Assembly (NCBI GenBank): GCA_015521685.1
Contig: WANT01000043.1
Span: 1-32,034 of the forward strand
Reading direction: 5' to 3'
Origin: Aeropyrum sp.
Lineage (GTDB): Archaea > Thermoproteota > Thermoprotei_A > Sulfolobales > Acidilobaceae
Length of the DNA: 32,034 nt
Shown here piece after piece: positions 13,659 to 21,910 of this stretch. The notes under the pieces were generated by a model. That model saw nothing but the letters and a program-made list of their open reading frames with translations, did not search any database and was not told the origin of the DNA. A program made the position numbers and the translations under genes. The stretch's first letter is position 1, and every line of letters starts with the position of its first letter.

Positions 13659-14327
13659 GTGAAGGGTGCGAATCCTTTGCCTGCCATTAGGCTCGTGGTG
13701 TTCGATGTCGACGGCGTGCTGGTGCCTATCAAGAGCAGCTGGGGGTATATCCACAGGCGGCTCGGTGTGGAGAGGGAGGCTAGGGAGGTTATGAGGCTGT
13801 TCGAGGAGGGCAGGATAGACTATCTAGAGTGGATGAGGCTAGACACTATGCTGTGGGTGAGGGCCTCGGGAGGGAGGCTACATAGGGATGAGCTAAGGAG
13901 GCTACTGGATGAGGTGCCTGTTAGGCCTGAGGCGTATGAGGCTGTTAGAAGGCTTAGGCGTATGAGGCTGCGTGTGGCTCTGGTTAGCAGCGGTATAGAC
14001 CTCCTGGTTAGGAGGGTTGCTTACGAGCTCGGGGCTGATGCCTGGGCTTCCAACAGGCTCCTCTTTGATAAGAACGGCTACCTGGTGCCCGGCGGCTCTC
14101 CGTTGGTGGGCGTCGATAAGGCCCCGGTTGTTGCTAGGATAGCGGGGGAGCTGGGGGTGGGGCTCGAGGAGGTCGCTTACGTCGGTGATAGCAGGTGGGA
14201 TGCTAGCGCTATGAAGGCTGTAGCCCTCCCCATAGCATTCAATGATGGGGGGGAGCTTGATGGTGTGGCCAAGGTTAGGGTCTCTAGCCTCCTGGACGTG
14301 CCGGAGGTTGTAAGATCCCATGGCTAG
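13659..14327 (+). CDS. HAD-superfamily phosphatase
   Basis: A 222-residue phosphohydrolase close to the phosphoserine phosphatase/phosphoglycolate phosphatase branch. Motif I is VVFDVDGVLV (nucleophile Asp16, acid Asp18). Motif II is ALVSSGID. Motif III is a lysine in GVDKAPVV. Motif IV is VGDSRWDASAM (Asp-Asp). The helical cap between motifs I and II (about residues 30-95) makes it a C1-type cap. The substrate is not evident; phosphoserine is possible because cysteine synthesis from phosphoserine is known in Aeropyrum, but this is speculation. GTG start. The end overlaps the next gene by eight bases. Confidence 0.85.
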   Translation: MKGANPLPAIRLVVFDVDGVLVPIKSSWGYIHRRLGVEREAREVMRLFEEGRIDYLEWMRLDTMLWVRASGGRLHRDELRRLLDEVPVRPEAYEAVRRLRRMRLRVALVSSGIDLLVRRVAYELGADAWASNRLLFDKNGYLVPGGSPLVGVDKAPVVARIAGELGVGLEEVAYVGDSRWDASAMKAVALPIAFNDGGELDGVAKVRVSSLLDVPEVVRSHG

Positions 14328-14832
14328 GGATGATGCCGGCGGCAGGGGGTGTAGGGCTGAGGCTAGGGTCGAGAGCGGCAGGGTCCTCTTGTCTAGCTGT
14401 GTTGATAGGGGTTTCTGCGGCCAGCTAGAGGGCTACGGCTATTTAAGGGGAGGCGAGCTGGACCCTCTTGAGGCGGCCTTCCAGGCTTCCAGGGGCCTTA
14501 TATGCGTTGCTGGGTCGCATGGCTGGGCTGCGGCTCTCGAGGTCCTGTCGGCCTCGGGAACCCATCTAGACTTGGCCCTGGTATACTTCGATCTTAGGCG
14601 TAAGGGTAGGAAGCCCAAACCTGGGGTGAGGAGGGGGACTCTGGTGTACGTGCATGGGGGGAGGGTCTATGAGGTGCTGGTGCTGAGCGAGGGCTATCCA
14701 GCCAGCTTGGGGGAGCTGGTTGAGTGGAGTAGGGGGGCTATAGCGGATAGCCACACGCCTATAGTGGCTGTTGTTGATAGGACTGGGCTTGTGACCTACT
14801 ACGAGGCTAGAGCCGTCACAAGCCTTTCGTGA
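14320..14832 (+). CDS. endA: tRNA-splicing endonuclease, structural beta subunit
   Basis: Non-catalytic partner in the crenarchaeal alpha2-beta2 endonuclease, which cuts introns out of pre-tRNA, pre-rRNA and some mRNAs. The 170-residue protein shows the family core LALVYFDLRRKGRKPKPGVR followed by a strand ending in TLVYV, equivalent to the YxVYxDLRxRGyxVKxG motif of EndA. The catalytic Tyr/His/Lys triad is not retained: the strand after the motif has no catalytic histidine. The last part, DSHTPIVAVVDRTGLVTYYEA, is the dimerisation tail of the fold. Start is ATG, inside the end of the HAD gene. The catalytic subunit is not in this window. Confidence 0.83.
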   Translation: MARDDAGGRGCRAEARVESGRVLLSSCVDRGFCGQLEGYGYLRGGELDPLEAAFQASRGLICVAGSHGWAAALEVLSASGTHLDLALVYFDLRRKGRKPKPGVRRGTLVYVHGGRVYEVLVLSEGYPASLGELVEWSRGAIADSHTPIVAVVDRTGLVTYYEARAVTSLS

Positions 14833-14860
14833 CTAGCATATCATTCCCGACCAACATAGT

Positions 14861-14869
14861 GAAATATAG
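14861..14869 (+). promoter_or_regulatory. Candidate TATA box of mtnA
   Basis: GAAATATAG is centred about 33 bases before the GTG at 14898, giving a nearly leaderless mRNA. Confidence 0.5.
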
Positions 14870-14897
14870 TGTGGTCTATGTTGGAGTGTAGCGGGCG

Positions 14898-16025
14898 GTG
14901 TCTGGGTTGGGAGTGGTAGGAGGCGGTGTCCTTCGGGAGATCGAGGCCCTGGAGCCTTATCTTAGGGTTAAGCCCCTGTACTTCGACTTCGACAGCATGG
15001 AGTTCGTCTGGCTGGATACTAGGCTCATACCGTTCAGGGAGGAGTACCGGAGGTCGAGCGACTACAGGAGGATAGCTAGGGCAATTGTCGACATGGAGAT
15101 AAGGGGTGCCCCGGCCATAGGTGTGTCGGCCGGCTACGCCCTGGCTCTGGCGGCGCTGGAGGCCTCAGGAGCTGGAGGAGAATTTATGGATAGGGTCTCT
15201 GAGGCCAGGAGGGTGCTCGAGTCAACAAGACCCACAGCCTACAACCTCTTCTGGGCTCTGGCCAGGGTCTACAGGGCTGTAGAGGAGGGTTTCGAGGCTG
15301 GCGGCGTGGATAGGGCTGTGAGGGCGGGGTTCGAGGAGGCCGCCAGGATTTATGTCGAGGACGTCAGGGGTAATGTGGAGATAGGGAGGATAGGGTCTAG
15401 CCTCATAGAGGATGGCGACACTATTCTAACACACTGCAACACAGGAGCCCTGGCGACAGCAGGTTTCGGGACAGCGCTGGGGGTGATAAGGTATGCCTGG
15501 ATGGAGGGTAAGAGTGTGAGTGTAGTTACTACGGAGACCAGGCCGGTTCTTCAGGGTGCTAGGCTCAACGTGTGGGAGCTACGCAAGGAGGGAATCCCCT
15601 TCAAGCTTATTGTGGACAGCGCTGCAGGGCTGGTGCTAGCTAGGGGTATCGCGAGGAAGGTTATAGTGGGTGCCGACAGGATAGTTGGCACGGGGCACAC
15701 GGCGAACAAGATAGGAACCCTTCAGGTGGCCCTGGCGGCTAAGAACGCTGGCAAGCCATTCTATGTGGCCGCCCCGATAAGCACCTTCCAGCCTGCCGCG
15801 GGGCCGGGTGACATAGTTATTGAGGAGAGGGGTGGGGACGAGGTTAGGACTGTATTCAGCGAGTCTGGAGTGGTCAGGATAACTCTGGAGGGGGTAGACG
15901 TCTACAACCCAAGCTTCGACGTGACCCCCCCAGACCTCATCTCCTCATTCATAACGGAGAGGGGGATTATAGAGCCGCCGTATATGGAGAACATCAGAAG
16001 GGTAGTCGGGGGGGCGCCGGGCTAG
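14898..16025 (+). CDS. mtnA: S-methyl-5-thioribose-1-phosphate isomerase
   Basis: Converts methylthioribose-1-phosphate to methylthioribulose-1-phosphate in methionine salvage. It belongs to the eIF2B-alpha/MtnA/ribose-1,5-bisphosphate isomerase superfamily. MtnA-specific residues are clear: EIRGAPAIGVSAGYALALA (residues 67-85), THCNTGALATAGFGTA with catalytic Cys180, TETRPVLQGARL, and VGADRIVGTGHTANKIGT with catalytic Asp260. The spacing of 80 residues equals that of B. subtilis MtnA C160/D240. The 375-residue length includes a usual N-terminal extension. GTG start. Translation initiation factor 2B alpha is excluded by the Cys and Asp pair. Confidence 0.93.
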   Translation: MSGLGVVGGGVLREIEALEPYLRVKPLYFDFDSMEFVWLDTRLIPFREEYRRSSDYRRIARAIVDMEIRGAPAIGVSAGYALALAALEASGAGGEFMDRVSEARRVLESTRPTAYNLFWALARVYRAVEEGFEAGGVDRAVRAGFEEAARIYVEDVRGNVEIGRIGSSLIEDGDTILTHCNTGALATAGFGTALGVIRYAWMEGKSVSVVTTETRPVLQGARLNVWELRKEGIPFKLIVDSAAGLVLARGIARKVIVGADRIVGTGHTANKIGTLQVALAAKNAGKPFYVAAPISTFQPAAGPGDIVIEERGGDEVRTVFSESGVVRITLEGVDVYNPSFDVTPPDLISSFITERGIIEPPYMENIRRVVGGAPG

Positions 16026-16073
16026 CGATAATAGCGCCGCCACGACCCCAATACCACTTCATGGTGTGATGCT

Positions 16074-17357
16074 GTGGCTAGCCCTCCTTGTAGCGTTGAG
16101 GACCTGAAGCCTCCTGCAGGCGGGAGCCTAGCAGTCCTCGAGGGAGGCTCCCTCAGCATACCAGACAACCCTGTGGTGGCGTTCATCAGGGGCGATGGTG
16201 TGGGTCCTGAGGTTGTTGAGAGCGCTATCAGGGTTGTCGACGCAGCCGTCAAGAAGGCGTATGGCGGGTCTAGGAGGATAGTGTGGTGGGAGCTCCTAGC
16301 GGGCCGCGAGGCTCTCGATAAGTGTGGTGAGCTGCTGCCTAAGGCCACCCTCGAGGGGATAGCTAGGGCTAGGCTGGCGCTTAAGGGGCCGCTGGAGACG
16401 CCGGTGGGCACGGGGTATAGGAGCCTTAACGTCGCTATAAGGCAGGCTCTAGACCTCTATGCCAACATTAGGCCTGTGAGGTACTACGGCCAGCCAGCGC
16501 CCCACAAGTACGCCGATAGGGTTGACATGGTGATATTTAGGGAGAACACTGAGGACGTCTACTCTGGTATAGAGTGGCCTCACGACAGCCCGGAGGCGGC
16601 GAAAGTCAGGGAGTTCCTGCTGAAGGAGTTCGGTATTAGGATACGCAGCGACTCGGGGATAGGGGTGAAGCCGATAAGCGAGTTCGCGACTAAGAGGCTT
16701 ATGGCCCGAGCCCTAGAGTGGGCTATAAGGAACGGGAATACTGTGGTCACTATAATGCATAAGGGCAACATAATGAAGTATACTGAGGGCGCGTTCATGA
16801 GGTGGGCGTACGAGCTAGCTCTAGAGAGGTTCAGGGACTATGTCGTGACTGAGAGGGAGGTTGCCGAGGAGTACGGCGGCTCGAGGCCTGAGGGCAAGAT
16901 ACTGGTGAACGATAGGATAGCAGACAACATGCTACAGCAAATCATAACCAGGCCATGGGACTACCAGGTTATAGTAGCCCCCAACCTCAACGGCGACTAC
17001 ATCAGCGACGCCGCCAGCGCCCTAGTCGGCGGTATAGGGATGGCCGCGGGCATGAACATGGGGGACGGTATAGCGGTAGCCGAGCCAGTACACGGAACCG
17101 CCCCGAAGTACGCTGGCAAGGACCTGATAAACCCCACAGCAGAGATACTGAGCGCGTCTCTCCTGGTCGGGGAATTCATGGGGTGGCGGGAGGTCAAGAC
17201 TCTGATTGAGTCTGCTGTGAGGAGGGCTGTCGAGGAGAGGAAGGTGACTCAGGACCTCGCCAGGCACCTGCCAGGAGTGGAGCCCCTCAGGACCAGCGAG
17301 TACACCGAGGTCCTTATAGGATTTATAGAGGAGTCTGAGCCCGACAGCTCTATGTGA
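16074..17357 (+). CDS. icd: Isocitrate dehydrogenase, NADP-type
   Basis: Oxidative decarboxylation of isocitrate to 2-oxoglutarate, in the citric acid cycle or reductive variants. The 427 residues match the E. coli-like type I IDH. Motifs: RGDGVGPEVV, the substrate-binding serine loop TGYRSLNVAIRQ, NIRPVRYY, FRENTEDVYSGIEW, HKGNIMKYTEGAFM (catalytic Lys), NLNGDYISDAASALVGGIG, and EPVHGTAPKYAGKDLINP. Lys-Tyr in the last motif is the NADP-selecting pair of E. coli IDH (K344/Y345). GTG start at 16074. A thermostable A. pernix IDH has been well studied. It is convergent with the pilus platform gene 23 bases downstream. Confidence 0.96.
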   Translation: MASPPCSVEDLKPPAGGSLAVLEGGSLSIPDNPVVAFIRGDGVGPEVVESAIRVVDAAVKKAYGGSRRIVWWELLAGREALDKCGELLPKATLEGIARARLALKGPLETPVGTGYRSLNVAIRQALDLYANIRPVRYYGQPAPHKYADRVDMVIFRENTEDVYSGIEWPHDSPEAAKVREFLLKEFGIRIRSDSGIGVKPISEFATKRLMARALEWAIRNGNTVVTIMHKGNIMKYTEGAFMRWAYELALERFRDYVVTEREVAEEYGGSRPEGKILVNDRIADNMLQQIITRPWDYQVIVAPNLNGDYISDAASALVGGIGMAAGMNMGDGIAVAEPVHGTAPKYAGKDLINPTAEILSASLLVGEFMGWREVKTLIESAVRRAVEERKVTQDLARHLPGVEPLRTSEYTEVLIGFIEESEPDSSM

Positions 17358-17380
17358 CGTGGCAGCCAGCCTACTCCCTC

Positions 17381-18847
17381 CTAAGCTATCAAGACTCCCG
17401 CCAGCACGCCTGCAGCTGCCACGCCAGCTAGGGCTACTAGGGAGTAAGCTATGCTAGGCCGCCAAGGCCTGTGGAGTGCTGCCGCGGGTAGTGTAACTAG
17501 CGGCGCTACAGCCACTATAGCCGCCTCTAGGCCTTGATAGCCTGGGGGCTGCCAGAAGGGCGGGGAGCCAGCCCACGATGACTGGGCTGACTCCACTACT
17601 CTTAGGAGTAGTATCGAGACGGCTGGCGCTAGGGAGGTGGCGGCTCCGAGCAGGAGGGCTGCAGGCCTCGTTGCCGAAGCGAGGCTCCGGGCCTCTACTA
17701 TGGTTGAGTGTATCGCGTCTAAAGCTCTAGAGACTCCAGTCCTCCCCGCCATCCTGGCAGCGTCTAGTATAGCCTCGACTATAGGCCCCGCAGCGTCTGA
17801 AGACCGCTTGAGGCTCTCCTCGAACTCTAGGCCAACCCTGGCTCTCGCGGCGGCCTCTCTTAGGCTGGCCAGGGCCGCAGCCTCCCTCCTCGAGGCGGCG
17901 GCGCTTGCGGCCTCGAGCACAACCATAAGTACAGCTCCGAGTGCGAGGGAGGCCTCTACTCCCAGTAGGAATGCTGTTGCGGACAGCGCAGGAGGGGCTG
18001 CGTAGGAGGCTAGGAATAGGGGGGTGCTCTGCCTCCCGTCGCCTAGCGGCGGCCTCAGCATAATTATCACTGCTGAGAATGCTAGGGAGGACACTGCCGC
18101 AGCCGCAACGAGGGCCTGGGCTGCGGGGGGCGAGGTCATCGCGGCTAGGGGTGCGAGTATTAGGGATGCAGCTGTGACAGTTAGAGCTATCTCGCCCAGA
18201 GCCTGAGAGGTCTTCATATATCCAGCCCACTGGGATTTTACAGCTGATATCGTGGACTCGACTATAGACATCGACAGCCTGCTCTTGGGCGTGCCCAGCC
18301 TCTGGGCGGCAATATAGTCGGCCAGCAGGCCCCTGAGGGTTCTGGAGGGCGTTGTCTCGGCCAGAACTGCGGCAGCCCTCTCAGGGTCGAGACCAAAGTC
18401 TAGGAGCATTTTAAGCCGCATGGCCTCCTCCTTAACCCACCTCAAGCTCCTAGACCTCAGTGTCGAAAGCATGAGGTCGACTACTGTGGGGGCCACTGGC
18501 GAGTAGGGTAGTATGTATGCTAGAACCAGGGGGGCCTCCCTCTCAAGGAGGGAGGAGTAGACGGCCCTCCACAGGGAGGGGAGTAGGGCTGCTGCCAGGC
18601 TGGCTAGAGCCAGCGCTATGGAGACCCAGGCTCCAGCCATGCCTGAGGCCCAGGCAGCCGCGGCCGCTAGCGAGGAGGCGGCCAGTAACAGAGACAAGAG
18701 TATGGCAGACCTCTTAACCATCGCAAGCCTAGGGCCAGACACTAGAGGATCAGCAGCGCTGTTGAGAGCTATGTGCAAACGCCTAGCCAAAACACGGACG
18801 GCTCCACGACGCAAACCCCTAACCACCCCCTCCCTAGACTCTTCCAT
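17381..18847 (-). CDS. Type IV pilus assembly platform protein (TadC/ArlJ-like)
   Basis: A 488-residue polytopic membrane protein with the type II secretion F-domain arrangement: a hydrophobic pair near the N-terminus (about 50-90), a cytosolic helical stretch, a second hydrophobic cluster (about 210-275), a long cytosolic domain (about 320-390), and several C-terminal membrane segments. It is Ala/Leu rich. It is the platform on which the adjacent ATPase acts to extrude the pilin filament. ATG 18847 (MEESREGVV) is preferred: it overlaps the ATPase end by 14 bases, and the longer frame would lie wholly within the ATPase gene. The family is inferred from topology and operon context more than from a sharp motif. 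Confidence 0.75.
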   Translation of the reverse strand: MEESREGVVRGLRRGAVRVLARRLHIALNSAADPLVSGPRLAMVKRSAILLSLLLAASSLAAAAAWASGMAGAWVSIALALASLAAALLPSLWRAVYSSLLEREAPLVLAYILPYSPVAPTVVDLMLSTLRSRSLRWVKEEAMRLKMLLDFGLDPERAAAVLAETTPSRTLRGLLADYIAAQRLGTPKSRLSMSIVESTISAVKSQWAGYMKTSQALGEIALTVTAASLILAPLAAMTSPPAAQALVAAAAVSSLAFSAVIIMLRPPLGDGRQSTPLFLASYAAPPALSATAFLLGVEASLALGAVLMVVLEAASAAASRREAAALASLREAAARARVGLEFEESLKRSSDAAGPIVEAILDAARMAGRTGVSRALDAIHSTIVEARSLASATRPAALLLGAATSLAPAVSILLLRVVESAQSSWAGSPPFWQPPGYQGLEAAIVAVAPLVTLPAAALHRPWRPSIAYSLVALAGVAAAGVLAGVLIA

Positions 18848-20258
18848 ACTTCTCGAGGTAGAACCTCGATATGGCGTTGTGGAACGTTGCCGGCGGGCTC
18901 CCAGCCAGCTTCTCCAGGAGTAGGCTCCTCTCCTCAAGCTCCTTCTCCGGGTCTAGCACCAGGTCGGGGAGCCTGGAGACGGCCTCCCTGACTCTAAGGC
19001 TAGCAGAGACTATGCTCGACGGGTTGTCTGGCCGTACCCTATCACCCGTGGGCTCCCAGGTGAATATATCGCTCACTCCACCCTCAACCACCTCGGATAT
19101 GGACACGACCCTTCTCCTCACGGAGCCTCCGAGGCCTGGGAGCCTCCTGAGGAGCACTACAGCGCCTACCAGCCTGAGGAATATGGGCGGCAGGTTTATA
19201 GGCTCGAGCTGGAGCCTTAGGAGGACGCCTTCCGGCGTGTCGCCGTGCATGGTAGTCATAGATCCGTGCCCGCTGGCCGCCGCCTGGGCTAGAAGCCTCG
19301 CCTCCCTACCCCTAACCTCCCCGACTATGATATACTCGGCCCTCCTTCTCAGGGCGAACTTCAGCAGAGTCTCGAGATCCACCTCGACAGAGCTCTCTCC
19401 TGGAGAGGGGGGCCTCGTGACGAGAGAGTCCCACCTCGGATTGGGAAGCCTCAGCTCTGGTGTGTCCTCGATGGTTATCACTCTGTAGAAGGGGGGTATT
19501 AGGCCTGAGAGAGCCTGGAGTAGAGTCGTCTTCCCGCTCCCCATGGGCCCAGCTATGATGAGGAACTGCTGTGACTCCACCAGGAGCCATAGGTATGCGG
19601 CCTGCAGCGGGCTAAGCACCCTCGAGGCCAGCAGGTCGGCTAGAGTCACTGGCTTCTCGGGATACTTCCTTATCACCATACTGCTGCCGAAGCGCGAGAC
19701 CTCCCTAGAGAAGGTTATAGACACCCTATGGCCCTCTGGCGTCAGGCCCTCAGCCATAGGCTGGGCTAGGCTGACGCTCCTCCCAGCCTTCCGGGCTAGC
19801 TGGAGGGCCAGGCCCGAGGCATCCTCCTCGCCTAGGACTAGGTCCACCTCCACCCACCTGCCGGGCACCAGCTTGTGGATGACCGCAACGCCACGGCCGG
19901 GCCCCTCAACGGCGATCTCCTCGATATGGTCGTCAACCACCAGCGGGTAGAGGGGGCCGTAGCCGCTCCTAGACTTCTCCACATGGTATCTCTCGGCCTC
20001 GCCCTCCGGCATTATCGTGCCAGCTATTATCTCCCTTAGAACCCTCTCGTCGGGCCTAGGAGGCTCTCGGAACCTGAGCCTGACTCCGCCGCCATCGTCC
20101 CTATAAAGCTCGTATTTGACGGGGCCTGCGGAGTACGATGCGACGAGCCTCCATTCCTCGAGGGCCTGCTGGACTGGGGGCTGGGGCCTTGCGGCTGGTC
20201 TACTTGATTTAGGAGGCTGTCGGGTAAAAAACCTGCCTAGGACCAATGTGGGGGGCAC
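18834..20258 (-). CDS. Type II/IV secretion system ATPase (pilus assembly ATPase, TadA/ArlI-like)
   Basis: A 474-residue hexameric motor ATPase that powers pilin polymerisation. Walker A GPMGSGKT is at residues 237-244. The Asp box IEDTPELRLP follows at about 263. The Walker B region YIIVGEVRGREA lies at about 309-320. The His box ASGHGSMTTMHGDT lies at about 328-341. The N-terminal domain shows IEEIAVEGPG, as in archaeal FlaI/PilT-like ATPases. GTG start seven bases after the pilin stop codon; its end overlaps the platform gene. No archaellum-specific genes (arlB, arlF-H) lie beside it, so this is an archaeal pilus/adhesin system, not the archaellum. Confidence 0.93.
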   Translation of the reverse strand: MPPTLVLGRFFTRQPPKSSRPAARPQPPVQQALEEWRLVASYSAGPVKYELYRDDGGGVRLRFREPPRPDERVLREIIAGTIMPEGEAERYHVEKSRSGYGPLYPLVVDDHIEEIAVEGPGRGVAVIHKLVPGRWVEVDLVLGEEDASGLALQLARKAGRSVSLAQPMAEGLTPEGHRVSITFSREVSRFGSSMVIRKYPEKPVTLADLLASRVLSPLQAAYLWLLVESQQFLIIAGPMGSGKTTLLQALSGLIPPFYRVITIEDTPELRLPNPRWDSLVTRPPSPGESSVEVDLETLLKFALRRRAEYIIVGEVRGREARLLAQAAASGHGSMTTMHGDTPEGVLLRLQLEPINLPPIFLRLVGAVVLLRRLPGLGGSVRRRVVSISEVVEGGVSDIFTWEPTGDRVRPDNPSSIVSASLRVREAVSRLPDLVLDPEKELEERSLLLEKLAGSPPATFHNAISRFYLEKYGRV

Positions 20259-20265
20259 CCTCGGC

Positions 20266-20679
20266 TTATGAGAGGGATGCTGGGGGTGCTGTTAGCGTCT
20301 CTCCGGTTGACGTAGTGTACTCTATGGTGACTGCGGTGGCTGAAGCTGGTATGACCTCGTTGATTGAGAACTTCTCGCCTGGGCTCACGTCGAGCGGGCT
20401 TGGTAGGGGTATGGTGTTCGTGGTTCCCGTTGGGTCGTAGTATATTATGGACGAGATTGTTATGGGCGAGTTGTGGCCGTTCACACCGCTTATATGGATA
20501 AGCATAGATGTGTTGCTGAGCCTGACCGAGTTGACGCTCATAATTATACTCTCCCCAGCCGCCATCATGGTGCCGCTGCTGGACAGGAAGTACTCGTAGA
20601 CTATGAACCCTCCTATCACTGTGAACGCTATCAGTATTACGGAGGCCACAAGGGGTGAGAGGCCCTTCCTCCTCCTCAA
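20266..20679 (-). CDS. Type IV pilin with class III signal peptide
   Basis: A 137-residue prepilin. The N-terminus is MRRRKG followed by LSPLVASVILIAFTVIGGFI: a basic leader, the Lys-Gly cleavage site of the prepilin peptidase (after Gly6), and a hydrophobic helix of about 25 residues that forms the filament core. The rest is Ser/Thr rich and beta-strand-like (NSVRLSNTSMLIHISGVNG), with several Asn-x-Ser/Thr sequons that could be N-glycosylated. TTG start at 20679. It heads an operon with the ATPase and platform, and a TATA-like box at 20709-20717 fits a nearly leaderless transcript. The subunit is either the major pilin or a minor one; a second pilin gene is not seen. Confidence 0.9.
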   Translation of the reverse strand: MRRRKGLSPLVASVILIAFTVIGGFIVYEYFLSSSGTMMAAGESIIMSVNSVRLSNTSMLIHISGVNGHNSPITISSIIYYDPTGTTNTIPLPSPLDVSPGEKFSINEVIPASATAVTIEYTTSTGETLTAPPASLS

Positions 20680-20708
20680 ATCTCTCGACCATCCTAGATG
20701 TGTGGCGT

Positions 20709-20717
20709 GGTTATACT
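20709..20717 (-). promoter_or_regulatory. Candidate TATA box of the pilus operon
   Basis: The minus strand reads AGTATAACC about 34 bases before the pilin TTG start, giving a start near 20687. Confidence 0.45.
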
Positions 20718-20742
20718 CGAAGTCGATTTAAACATCTAAACC

Positions 20743-20750
20743 CATTTAAC
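20743..20750 (+). promoter_or_regulatory. Candidate TATA box of the deoxyhypusine synthase gene
   Basis: CATTTAAC is centred 25 bases before the GTG at 20772, the geometry of a leaderless transcript. It supports that start over the longer frame from 20655. A second AT-rich element (20725-20733) lies just upstream. Confidence 0.5.
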
Positions 20751-20771
20751 CCCCACCCGGGGCTGTGGGCG

Positions 20772-21707
20772 GTGGAAGAGGAGGTCCTCGACTGTAGGCT
20801 GGAGCCAGGTATGGGTATCGACCGCCTCCTAGACTGCTACGACAGGATACACGGCTTCATGGCGGGCCATCTAGCGGCGGCGGCAAGCCTCCTTGAGGAG
20901 GCCTTGGCTGATAGCGAGGTGAGGATCATAACCTTTACCGGGAACCTCGTGGCGACGGGCCTCAGGGGGATCCTGGCCCAGCTCCTCGAGGAGGGTCTGT
21001 TCAACGTTGTGTTCACCACGGCAGGTGCTATAGACCATGATATAGCGAGGCACGAGGGGGGCAGGTACCTCAAGGGGTTCTTCGAGGCGGACGACTCTGG
21101 CCTCCTGGAGAGTGGGATTCACAGGCTTGGCAACGTATTCATCCCAGTAGACTCGTACGGGCCCAGGGTCGAAGGGTTCGTCAGAAGGCTGGCATCCGAG
21201 GCCTCCAAGAGGAAGGGTGTGTGGGGGGTGTTCGAGCTGCTCGAGCTGGCGGGGAGGATGATGGAGGGGGACGGTAACTCCATACTGGCAGCTGCGGCCA
21301 AGAGTGGGGCCAGAATCTTCGTTCCAGGCTGGGCTGACGGGGCGTTCGGGACTGCTCTGTTCATGGAGAGGCAGAGGGGGGTTGGGATAACGGTGGACTA
21401 CTTCCGAGATATGAAGGAGCTGTCTGACATATTCTTCTCTGAGAGGGGGAAGGCAGCGGCGCTCATAGTAGGGGGAGGTATCAGCAAGCACCACGCGATA
21501 TGGTGGAGCCAGTTCCGCGGAGGTCTAGACTACGTTGTTTACGTGACGACCGCCGTCGAGTACGACGGCAGCCTGAGCGGGGCCCACCCCAGGGAGGCGG
21601 TTAGCTGGGGGAAGGTAAAGGCCGGCTCTAGGAGGACCGTGGTTTATGGAGACGCGACTATAGTGCTACCAGTACTGTCCTACAAGCTGCTCTACGGCAG
21701 GATGTAG
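20772..21707 (+). CDS. dys: Deoxyhypusine synthase
   Basis: Transfers an aminobutyl group from spermidine to a lysine of translation factor aIF5A, the first step of hypusine formation. The 311-residue protein shows FTGNLVATGLRGIL, the NAD-binding VFTTAGAIDHDIAR and FVPGWADGAFGTAL regions, LIVGGGISKHHAIW, TTAVEYDGSLSGAHPREAVS, and SWGKVKAG with the catalytic lysine (Lys281) that forms the enzyme-imine intermediate. The GTG at 20772 is chosen from the promoter spacing. Its stop codon abuts the 3' end of convergent tRNA-Gly. The target gene for aIF5A is not in this window. Confidence 0.95.
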   Translation: MEEEVLDCRLEPGMGIDRLLDCYDRIHGFMAGHLAAAASLLEEALADSEVRIITFTGNLVATGLRGILAQLLEEGLFNVVFTTAGAIDHDIARHEGGRYLKGFFEADDSGLLESGIHRLGNVFIPVDSYGPRVEGFVRRLASEASKRKGVWGVFELLELAGRMMEGDGNSILAAAAKSGARIFVPGWADGAFGTALFMERQRGVGITVDYFRDMKELSDIFFSERGKAAALIVGGGISKHHAIWWSQFRGGLDYVVYVTTAVEYDGSLSGAHPREAVSWGKVKAGSRRTVVYGDATIVLPVLSYKLLYGRM

Positions 21708-21787
21708 TGGTGCGGCGGCCGGGATTTGAACCCGGGACCTCCGGCTTGGCAGGCCGGCGTCCTAGTCCAGGCTAGACGACCGCCGCG
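21708..21787 (-). tRNA. tRNA-Gly (GCC)
   Basis: Complete cloverleaf on the minus strand. The acceptor 5' GCGGCGG pairs with CCGCCGC, and discriminator A and CCA are encoded. The anticodon loop CTGCCAA gives anticodon GCC (plus-strand 21748-21750). The T loop is TTCAAAT. There is no intron. A TATA-like GGTTAAAGC stands about 35 bases upstream (21817-21825 on the plus strand). The CCA end directly touches the dys stop codon. Confidence 0.95.
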
Positions 21788-21849
21788 CCCATAAGGTGTT
21801 GATGAAGTGGTGGAGGGTTAAAGCTTTAGCTGGGGCTGTATTGACGGGT

Positions 21850-21858
21850 AGATTTAAA
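21850..21858 (+). promoter_or_regulatory. Candidate TATA box of the SerK-like gene
   Basis: AGATTTAAA lies about 57 bases before the ATG at 21911; a leader of roughly 30 bases is expected. Confidence 0.4.
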
Positions 21859-21910
21859 GTCGTCCGAGCATTTATGGAGTGTAGCGGGTCTGGGAGTTGG
21901 ACTGGCTGGA

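Noticed and set aside
18848-18937. N-terminal extension of the pilus platform protein
   Set aside because: It lies entirely inside the ATPase gene in another frame; the ATG at 18847 gives the usual short overlap.
20655-20771. N-terminal extension of deoxyhypusine synthase
   Set aside because: It overlaps the pilin gene start and crosses two TATA-like boxes; GTG 20772 fits a leaderless promoter.
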